From: a virus
Length of the DNA stretch: 64,000 nucleotides
Reading direction: 5' to 3' (one strand)
Virus record (IMG/VR): IMGVR_UViG_3300009159_000049
Span: 1-64,000 of that record
Part shown: positions 51,331 to 57,997 of the stretch, in pieces
Layout of the letters: each line of letters opens with the position of its first letter
Position numbering within the stretch: position 1 is the stretch's first letter
Notes under the pieces: generated by a model
The model's input: only the letters and a program-made list of their open reading frames with translations
Told to the model about the DNA's origin: nothing
The model's database searches: none
Position numbers and translations under genes: made by a program

Positions 51331-51903
51331 ATGGCAACGCCACGTCAGATGTTTGACCACACTCTTGATGCGATCAAGGGTTGGTTTCATATGGCAGCTC
51401 TGGACTACACGGCCAAGCTGTCAAGTAATGTAACTGTAACGACTGTGTACGCTGGAAGATGCGTTCATCTTAATGCAACAGGCGAGTTTGAACTCGGCTG
51501 TACCGGCAGTCAGATGCCGATCTTCATTCTTCAAAACAGCGATGACAACGATGTCTCTAACACTGGTGGAACCACTTGGTACCCTATCGGGCCAACAGGT
51601 GTTATCACTGGTTTAGTAGCTAAAGGCTCTTATGAGCTTGAGACTACTGAGTTTGATACAGCTCGTACCTATGCTCCTAATGATTTTCTTCGATGCAAGA
51701 GCAGCTCTAACAGCAGCACTGATGGTGGTCTTTTGACTAACGCTAGTGTTGTTACCTTAGAAAACTCTTCGGCTCTTAGCAGCAGTACTAATCCTACCGC
51801 TGTAGTAGGTGTTGTTTCTCGAGGCGTTCGTAAACGCCAGTCAGATCGCAATAACGTATTAGCGTTCTGGCCCACCTACAAACCAGGCAAAACCGGCTAC
51901 TAA
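51331..51903 (+). CDS. Capsid accessory or decoration-like protein
   Basis: 190 residues, beta-rich with Ser/Thr/Gly loops (VTTVYAGRCVHLNATGEFEL; GPTGVITGLVAKGSYELET) and basic C-terminus. Not recognised by motif. Immediately upstream of the major capsid gene with SD CGGAGG, the same position as many decoration proteins. Inference from context only. Confidence 0.5.
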   Translation: MATPRQMFDHTLDAIKGWFHMAALDYTAKLSSNVTVTTVYAGRCVHLNATGEFELGCTGSQMPIFILQNSDDNDVSNTGGTTWYPIGPTGVITGLVAKGSYELETTEFDTARTYAPNDFLRCKSSSNSSTDGGLLTNASVVTLENSSALSSSTNPTAVVGVVSRGVRKRQSDRNNVLAFWPTYKPGKTGY

Positions 51904-51920
51904 ACAGGAGGATAGTTACC

Positions 51921-52850
51921 ATGGCTTACGATAATGAAACTAAGCTGACGAACGAAACGTTCCTTAGCTACCTTGAAACTCCTGGAATGGAAAAGCGAGC
52001 ACTCGATGCAGTGGTCGACTACACCAGGTACAGGATGCGTGAAGAAGGCTTCTACCGAAGAATTCTTCCACCAGTACAGGTCAGCAATGACGACCTTGAT
52101 CAACAAGTCGACACTGATAAGCCTGTAAAGATTATTGAACGTGAACCTGATTCTCCAGCAGCAATCTCGATTCCTTTCAATACTCTTCCTATGAACCTTT
52201 ATGTTCGTGGACAGAAATACCGAGTAACCTTTGACCGTATCGTGACCCCACGATTCACAAAGGACGTAGATGAACTTCGTACTTACCGCATGGATATCAG
52301 GCAGATCCTCTCGGATAATGCCATTAAGGATATGTTAGCGGAAGAAGATCGTAAATTCATTGCTGCTTGTAATGCTGCCATGGGCGGAGCTGCAGATACT
52401 ACTGTAACTCAGTCAGGCTTAGTGCAGTGGGAAACCATCTACGGTGGTATCACCCGCGACACCTTGCAAGACTCTTTCAAGATTCTTCCAAGAACTATCA
52501 GTCGACTTGAAGTAGGTACCTGCTTGGTCAACAACCTTACCATTCGCGAACTGATGAAATTCGGTCGTGAGGAAATGGGTGGTGACTTCAGTCAGGACGT
52601 ATTCAAAAACGGCTGGTCGGAACAGAACTTCATGAATGCTCGTTGGATCATCTCCATCAAGCAGGACTTGGTTCCTACTGACAGCGTGTTTATGTTCGCT
52701 GATCCTAAGTTCCTGGGCAAGTCGTTCATTCTTGAAGATACAACTCTTTATGTGGACCGAAAGGCCTACATGTTAGAATTCTTTGCCTATGAAACTCTTG
52801 GTGGTGCCATCGGCAATACCAACGCAGTTGCCCGTGTTGACTTTGCGTAA
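51921..52850 (+). CDS. Major capsid protein (HK97 fold)
   Basis: 309 residues, normal for HK97-fold shells without a long delta domain. A helical/charged N-region leads to PMNLYVRGQKYRVTFDRI (E-loop area), spine helix (DELRTYRMDIRQILSDNAIK), and C-terminal YETLGGAIGNTNAVARVDFA typical of coat proteins. Strongest SD in the region (AGGAGG) and shifted codon choice (many CGT, GAA, AAC) imply very high expression. Followed by a strong terminator. Confidence 0.85.
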   Translation: MAYDNETKLTNETFLSYLETPGMEKRALDAVVDYTRYRMREEGFYRRILPPVQVSNDDLDQQVDTDKPVKIIEREPDSPAAISIPFNTLPMNLYVRGQKYRVTFDRIVTPRFTKDVDELRTYRMDIRQILSDNAIKDMLAEEDRKFIAACNAAMGGAADTTVTQSGLVQWETIYGGITRDTLQDSFKILPRTISRLEVGTCLVNNLTIRELMKFGREEMGGDFSQDVFKNGWSEQNFMNARWIISIKQDLVPTDSVFMFADPKFLGKSFILEDTTLYVDRKAYMLEFFAYETLGGAIGNTNAVARVDFA

Positions 52851-52857
52851 TTGTTCT

Positions 52858-52883
52858 GGGGCTGCTTAACGGCAGCCCCTTTT
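52858..52883 (+). terminator. Rho-independent terminator after the capsid gene
   Basis: GGGGCTGC/GCAGCCCC with a 6-base loop and T4. Confidence 0.85.
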
Positions 52884-52906
52884 AAATTTAGGTTTGGAGA
52901 GTGACA

Positions 52907-53299
52907 ATGTCTAATCTTACAAATGAAGAACTCAACCAAGCTCAAACAGCTCACGCTACATTAGTTCGTGAGGTGTTTATCCCTGTGTTCCTTGAAAAGT
53001 TGGCTAACGACTTTAACATTGTTCCACAGAACGATGAAGAAGTTTCCAGTCTTCTTGAAATGGCCGCAAGGCTTGGCGAAGCTAGCGCTCAACAGAGCGT
53101 TAAAAGTGCTTCCAACCAAACTAATCTGCTTAAGCTAGCTAATAACCAGCTTAATGGTTTGGTAACAGGAACTAATAATAACAATAACGGCATTAGCTCT
53201 GCTGTAAAGCAAGCATCTTATGAACTAGCTGCAAGGCCTGATCTAGTAGATGCAGTGCTTACCTATCACGGAGCAATTGCTAAACAGATCTCTGCTTAA
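52907..53299 (+). CDS. Small hypothetical protein after the capsid gene
   Basis: 130 residues from ATG 52907 (GGAG seven bases upstream; GTG 52901 is too close). Helical; contains a run of Asn in TGTNNNNNGISS. Not recognised. Head-tail completion or head accessory by position. Confidence 0.5.
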   Translation: MSNLTNEELNQAQTAHATLVREVFIPVFLEKLANDFNIVPQNDEEVSSLLEMAARLGEASAQQSVKSASNQTNLLKLANNQLNGLVTGTNNNNNGISSAVKQASYELAARPDLVDAVLTYHGAIAKQISA

Positions 53300-53322
53300 T
53301 AATAGTAATCTAGGAGGTTACA

Positions 53323-53655
53323 ATGGCTGACTCTACTTGCTTAGAAACTAAGGTAAGAAACATGTCTGGAAAGACCGCTGTCTTTGGCTTTCTTCCTCCT
53401 CATGGGAAGAGGCTGGTAGCCGGCGATGAGTATACCTTCTTCGGATCTCCGACTGGGCTTCTTCAGGCAATCACTTCCAAAAGGAAGAGAGAAGCCTTTA
53501 TTACTGCAGTCAAGTCAGGAGACATTGTTGTTGTAAGCACTCCTTCTCCTCTTTTTTACGACGAAACACTTGACGTAACTAAGACGATTAAAGTAGCTAA
53601 CAATGTTATAAGCACTGCTAATCCTTGCGGTATAGCTTACTCAAGCTCCATTTAA
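53323..53655 (+). CDS. Small beta-rich structural-type protein
   Basis: 110 residues. GKTAVFGFLPPHGKRLVAGDEYTFFG (about 15-40) resembles beta-barrel decoration or head-completion folds, but no family is recognised. Ends with a Ser-rich tail. Followed by a strong terminator that closes the capsid unit. Confidence 0.5.
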   Translation: MADSTCLETKVRNMSGKTAVFGFLPPHGKRLVAGDEYTFFGSPTGLLQAITSKRKREAFITAVKSGDIVVVSTPSPLFYDETLDVTKTIKVANNVISTANPCGIAYSSSI

Positions 53656-53674
53656 TTGTATTAATAAAAAAACT

Positions 53675-53704
53675 AAAGCCCTGGATTAGTCCAGGGCTTT
53701 TTTT
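53675..53704 (+). terminator. Rho-independent terminator
   Basis: AAAGCCCTGGA-TTAG-TCCAGGGCTTT plus T-run; a perfect 11-bp stem. Confidence 0.93.
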
Positions 53705-53789
53705 ATTTAATACCACTGGAAATTGAATTCAATACTCGCTATTCTATGGGCGTGGCTGTAACCCATTACGAATAAGAAAGAAGGACTTT

Positions 53790-55049
53790 GTGATCAAGTT
53801 TAGCATATTTACACCAACTAACGACCCGACTTGGCTACACGAATGTTATGAAAGCTTGAAGAAACAGACCCATACAGAGTGGGAATGGATTATAGTACCG
53901 AACGGATCTCCTGCTCCAGTAATACCAACAGACATATTTAATGACCCCAAAGTAATTATAAGACCTAGTGCTGAAAGCAAAATAGGAGCTCTTAAGAACT
54001 TTGCTTGCTCACAAGCCACAGGCGACATCTACGTAGAACTAGACCATGACGACTTCTTGGTTCCTTGGGCTTTACAGAGGCTGGCTGAGGAACATGAGAA
54101 GCAGGGTCCAGCCTTCCATTACTCTGACTTTGCTAGCTTCTTTCCAAATGGATCTGCAGAGATCTATAACAACATGTACGGTTGGAAGACCTACGACTTT
54201 GAATATGACGGTGCAAAATACGTAGCCCATAAATGCTTTCCACATACTCCAAGCACAATAGGCCAGATCTACTACGCTCCTAACCACGTAAGGGCATGGC
54301 ACAGAGATGTATACTACGCAGCTGGAGGCCACGACGCCAGCATGGATGTAGGAGACGATCATGACCTAGTGTGCAGAACTTACATGTCAGGGTCTAAGTT
54401 TATCTACCACGAAGACTGCTTGTACCTGTATAGAAGGGTATTAGACCCAAAGAAGTCTAACTCTTTTATAAAGAAGGGTCCAGACATAGCACGTATTCAG
54501 AACAACACTTACAACAGATACTTGCATAAGCTGTGCGGTGAGTGGTGCAGAAGAGAAAATCTAGAGATGATAGACTTAGGTGGTGGCTTCAACTCACCTA
54601 AGAACTTTAAGAGCTTAGACGTAAAGAACGCTCATATCATTCATAGAGTAGGTGAGTCTCCTCTTCCATTTGCTGATAACTCTGTCGGCATTCTTAGAGC
54701 ATTCGATTTCTTTGAGCACTTGCCTAGAGATAAGTTTGTCTGGTGTATGAACGACTTTTACAGAGTTCTTGCTCCAGGCGGCTTCATTATATCTGGAACT
54801 CCTAGCTCTGATGGTAGAGGGGCTTACCAAGATCCCACTCACATTAACTATATCAATCAGAACTCTTTTTGGTACTATACTGATAGGAACTACTCCAAGT
54901 ATGTGCCTGAGATAACCTGTAGATTTCAAGCAGCAAGGATATGGACAGAGGCACCCTCGGAGTTCCACAAGAACAACAATATCCTATATGTTTACGCTGA
55001 CTTATGCGCTTTGAAAGGACAACACCAGCCAGGCGTATGTAAAATATAG
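53790..55049 (+). CDS. Glycosyltransferase family 2 fused to SAM methyltransferase
   Basis: 419 residues from GTG 53790 (AAGGA upstream). Residues 1-245 are GT2: FSIFTPTNDPTWLHECYESLKKQ, YVELDHDDFLVP with DHDD at 85-88, and VGDDHDLVCRTYMSG. From about 255 MIDLGGGFNS, VGESPLPFADNSVGILRAFDFFEHL and FYRVLAPGGFIISG form a Methyltransf_11-type domain. A single protein that transfers and then methylates sugars (or caps a glycan) is likely. It lies between capsid and neck genes, with a terminator before it, so it looks like an inserted 'moron'. Target: virion glycans, host surface or DNA are all possible. Confidence 0.85.
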   Translation: MIKFSIFTPTNDPTWLHECYESLKKQTHTEWEWIIVPNGSPAPVIPTDIFNDPKVIIRPSAESKIGALKNFACSQATGDIYVELDHDDFLVPWALQRLAEEHEKQGPAFHYSDFASFFPNGSAEIYNNMYGWKTYDFEYDGAKYVAHKCFPHTPSTIGQIYYAPNHVRAWHRDVYYAAGGHDASMDVGDDHDLVCRTYMSGSKFIYHEDCLYLYRRVLDPKKSNSFIKKGPDIARIQNNTYNRYLHKLCGEWCRRENLEMIDLGGGFNSPKNFKSLDVKNAHIIHRVGESPLPFADNSVGILRAFDFFEHLPRDKFVWCMNDFYRVLAPGGFIISGTPSSDGRGAYQDPTHINYINQNSFWYYTDRNYSKYVPEITCRFQAARIWTEAPSEFHKNNNILYVYADLCALKGQHQPGVCKI

Positions 55050-55066
55050 GGCATTTGGAGGATGAC

Positions 55067-56002
55067 ATGGACCCGTCAATCATTGAGTGCTCAGATCAGT
55101 TAGTACTACGCCCAAGCATTACTAGGGTTGACGGAAGGCCTATACTAAGTAAAACACAGGCACTGGTTACATCACAAGGTATGGCGCCAGTAATAGAAAT
55201 GGTTCTTAGAGACTTAGAAGGTAGACCTATAAACTTCGAGTCATGCGGATTTGAGAACTATTCAAGCTCTGTAAGTTCTTCAAGCAGCTCTGCGCTTCAA
55301 GGTAAAGTGCTACTTAAAGCCAGAGAAGTATTCGACACTAATTCTGTAATTCCAGTAGTAGATATAGAAGGTGTTTTTGTAAACGCTGCAGCCGGCGTTG
55401 TAAGAGCCAAGATTCCAGTAACCGCAACTGATCTAAATGGAATATTTCAAGCTAACTGGGGAGTAATGTCAGCCTCAAGTGAGCTAATTCATTCATCGCA
55501 GTTTTATCTAGTTGTAGAAAAAAGCCAGTTCTCATCTTCTGGAAGCGACAACGGCAGGGGTCTTCCATCCATAAACGAAGTAAGGTTGTATCTCAGGGAT
55601 AGTTCCCCAGAGGACAATCCACTTCTAAATACCTTAGAGTTCGACCTTCCTGAGATATGCGAAGCAATGATACTTTGCGTTCAGCATTGGAATACAATGC
55701 AGCCTAGGGTTAGAGTTACGTTCAGCACTAAGAACTTTCCAAAACCATCTGTAATGCTTAACGGTATCATGGGTGAGCTTTACTTAGCAGCTGCAAAGCA
55801 CTACAGAAGAAACCAATTAAACTATACTGCAGGCGGTTTAGCTATAGACGACAAGAACAAATCGCAAGAGTACGAGACTATAGGCGACAGGATGCTTCAA
55901 GATTATCTCAAGTGGGTAAAGATGACAAAGATTCAGATCAACAAAGAAGCCTGGGATGGCTCTTTTGGCTCTACCTATGATGGGTTTGGAAGGTACAGGT
56001 GA
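55067..56002 (+). CDS. Head-tail connector (neck) protein, putative
   Basis: 311 residues from ATG 55067 (GGAGG; TTG 55055 lies within the SD). N-domain beta-rich with a Ser run (SSSVSSSSSSALQ). The helical C-half (PEICEAMILCVQHWNTMQPR) is reminiscent of neck adaptors. Sits right after the sugar gene and before HNH and the tail genes. Not recognised with certainty. Confidence 0.5.
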   Translation: MDPSIIECSDQLVLRPSITRVDGRPILSKTQALVTSQGMAPVIEMVLRDLEGRPINFESCGFENYSSSVSSSSSSALQGKVLLKAREVFDTNSVIPVVDIEGVFVNAAAGVVRAKIPVTATDLNGIFQANWGVMSASSELIHSSQFYLVVEKSQFSSSGSDNGRGLPSINEVRLYLRDSSPEDNPLLNTLEFDLPEICEAMILCVQHWNTMQPRVRVTFSTKNFPKPSVMLNGIMGELYLAAAKHYRRNQLNYTAGGLAIDDKNKSQEYETIGDRMLQDYLKWVKMTKIQINKEAWDGSFGSTYDGFGRYR

Positions 56003-56349
56003 TAACTTTAAAATCAGTAGGCATAGCTACTCTAGACACACTTAGCTGGATTCTAGGCGTCAGGTCAGGTAAGTGGCCAGCCAAACGTGATAACTTTATA
56101 AAGGGTAAGAAGTGCGCAGCTTGTGGAGCATCTAAAAACCTTGTTGTGCATCATAAAATACCAGTACAAGTAGATCCAACTAAGGAGCTTGACGATGATA
56201 ACTTTATCGTTCTGTGCTCTAAGCCTAGTAACTGCCACTTTGTTTTTGGCCACCTTCATTCTTACCTGTCTTGGAATACTAATGTAGTTAAGGATTGCGA
56301 AGACCACTTTAATAAGGTGAGGAATCGACCATGCCTATTGAAGGAATAG
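55999..56349 (+). CDS. HNH nuclease in the neck region
   Basis: 116 residues from GTG 55999 overlapping the preceding stop. KKCAACGASKNLVVHHKIPV and DDDNFIVLCSKPSNCHFVFGH give zinc cysteines (39, 42, 73, 79), His51/His52 and Asn68, the HNH pattern. HNH nucleases next to packaging or head genes help some phages (HK97 gp74 style) cut DNA during packaging, but a homing role is also possible. Overlaps the next gene by 19 bases. Confidence 0.75.
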   Translation: MITLKSVGIATLDTLSWILGVRSGKWPAKRDNFIKGKKCAACGASKNLVVHHKIPVQVDPTKELDDDNFIVLCSKPSNCHFVFGHLHSYLSWNTNVVKDCEDHFNKVRNRPCLLKE

Positions 56350-57143
56350 AGCCGTTTGAAAGGACTTCAATAAGGTTTGCTCCATCAGGAGGTACCGTAG
56401 TTGAATGGGAACTTAACCACCTGTTCACTGATAGGGGCCCTTACACATTCACACTACAAGGCTCAAGCTCGTCTGCAACAACAGCTAACTTTATATCAAT
56501 AGGGCTACCAGCTGTTAATACTTGGTTTCTTGTAGACGACGAGGCTAGGATTTTTGGTAAAGAGCTAGATTGGTTCTATAGAGTAAAATTAGTAACTTAC
56601 TCAGGTACATACTATTCACCAGTAATCTCAGCTGATTCAGGAGTTGACTACAGAACTTGGAGAATAGTTAGAGAAATACTTAGAAAAGAAACACTTAGAA
56701 TGAAGCGGTTCGTTTCTGTTCCGGACGCTGTTTTATTTAAAAGAAAACGTATCGGTACAAAATGCACTAGGTGCGCCGACCCTCTTACGGATGAACCTAT
56801 TGATGGCAGCTGCCAAGTGTGTCTAGGCACAGGCCTAGTTGCTGGTTATTACGCCGCTGTACCTATACTTGTAGATATGCAGGTTTCTAATGAAGTTGAA
56901 AAACAAGATGATCAAAAGGTTGGAACTTCAAGCCAAGCAGCTACTCAAAACTGCAGAATAATAAGCGATGCCGTTCTTAGCAGCCAAGATGTAATCTGGG
57001 ATAAGGGCAGCGGAAGAAGATACATAGTGCATGAGTACACGGAATTGATTACCATAAGGGGGTACAATATCGTGGCTGCAATTAATCTTAGAATGGCACC
57101 GTTTTCTGATGTTGTTTACACTATACAGGAGAATGGTATATGA
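56331..57143 (+). CDS. Neck/tail-completion-like protein with zinc ribbon
   Basis: 270 residues. N-domain beta-rich (SIRFAPSGGTVVEWELNHLF), then KCTRCADPLTDEPIDGSCQVC (about 144-164), a two-CxxC zinc ribbon. C-half again beta-rich. Location between connector and sheath suggests a neck part. Zinc ribbons are unusual in such proteins. It overlaps the 57140 gene by 4 bases (ATGA). Confidence 0.5.
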   Translation: MPIEGIEPFERTSIRFAPSGGTVVEWELNHLFTDRGPYTFTLQGSSSSATTANFISIGLPAVNTWFLVDDEARIFGKELDWFYRVKLVTYSGTYYSPVISADSGVDYRTWRIVREILRKETLRMKRFVSVPDAVLFKRKRIGTKCTRCADPLTDEPIDGSCQVCLGTGLVAGYYAAVPILVDMQVSNEVEKQDDQKVGTSSQAATQNCRIISDAVLSSQDVIWDKGSGRRYIVHEYTELITIRGYNIVAAINLRMAPFSDVVYTIQENGI

Positions 57144-57337
57144 TGGAAAAAAGAGCTCCTAGAATGATGGAATCAAACTCATTGTTTGGTCATGAGTCTA
57201 GCTTTGATAAGATTGCATCACATGTAAAGATGCTCAGTGGAAACGTCTCCACTAAAAAGAATGAGCTTCCACCTATGATCCAGCCAACACCGTACAAGCA
57301 GCCTGACTTTAGTTTTATGAATAAAGGCAATAAGTAA
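57140..57337 (+). CDS. Short Lys/Pro-rich protein
   Basis: 65 residues, no domain; polar and probably unstructured. Contains dispersed palindrome site 9 (S-G-N-V-S-T). ATGA start on the previous stop and its own stop overlaps the next ATG, so it is translated as part of the tail operon. Confidence 0.5.
   Translation: MMEKRAPRMMESNSLFGHESSFDKIASHVKMLSGNVSTKKNELPPMIQPTPYKQPDFSFMNKGNK
57236..57253. repeat. Dispersed palindrome site 9 (one mismatch)
   Basis: AGTGGAAACGTCTCCACT, an 18-base dyad with one A instead of G. Confidence 0.75.
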
Positions 57338-57960
57338 TGAGCGACCCAAGCCCAGCATTTGATACAGGAAATAACCTATGCGCGTTAGGAATGATGCCTC
57401 ACGTAGTAACAGGGTTCTTGAGAGACTGGCTTACTAATAGATTTGCAGATGCTAATAATATAGAAACTGAAGTTCTTAGGGGTCTTTTGTGGAAAGCTAC
57501 TCAGCCAACAGGAATATTAATTGAGTCTATAACTAGATGGAAACCTGAGGCTACAGAAAAAAGACCTGCAATAATTATTAAAAGAGGAAACTGGACTTCA
57601 AGCAGATTAGTATTAAATGACAGCGTAGGTACAGTCGACTCATATTTAGGATCTCAGCGTTATGGAAGGCTTATGGCAGGCTCTCACACGTTATTCTGTA
57701 TATCTAATTCAGGAGTTCAATCTGAGATAATTGCAGGAGAAGTTTTTAAAGATTTAAATACCTACGGATTAGTTATTGCAAATATTCTTAATTTGGTTAA
57801 ATTTGAAGCAGTGGAGCTTGGAGAACTTTTTCAGCTAGAAGAAGCAAAAGAGAACTATGCAGCTCCTATAGTAATACAGTACACTGGACAAGAGGTTTGG
57901 ACAGTAGCCCAGCAGGGGCCGATTCTAAAGAGGGTTAATTTATCTTCTTACCTGCCCTAA
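57337..57960 (+). CDS. Tail-completion or sheath-terminator-like protein
   Basis: 207 residues. Alpha/beta with long beta strands (KRPAIIIKRGNWTSSRLVLND; AAPIVIQYTGQEVWTVA). Sequence unrecognised. Immediately before the sheath gene, the usual place of neck/tail-terminator proteins. Start ATG overlaps the previous stop. Confidence 0.5.
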   Translation: MSDPSPAFDTGNNLCALGMMPHVVTGFLRDWLTNRFADANNIETEVLRGLLWKATQPTGILIESITRWKPEATEKRPAIIIKRGNWTSSRLVLNDSVGTVDSYLGSQRYGRLMAGSHTLFCISNSGVQSEIIAGEVFKDLNTYGLVIANILNLVKFEAVELGELFQLEEAKENYAAPIVIQYTGQEVWTVAQQGPILKRVNLSSYLP

Positions 57961-57997
57961 GACGGGGCGAACTAAACAGGCATGGAGGCCGATTATC

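Noticed and set aside
53722-53733. ATTGAATTCAAT palindrome as a second family site
   Set aside because: Only one copy noticed; AT-rich 12-mer palindromes occur by chance.
6481-57253. Reading the palindromes as just a repeated peptide (SGDVST)
   Set aside because: Two copies are intergenic and one is read in another frame, so a peptide motif cannot explain all of them.
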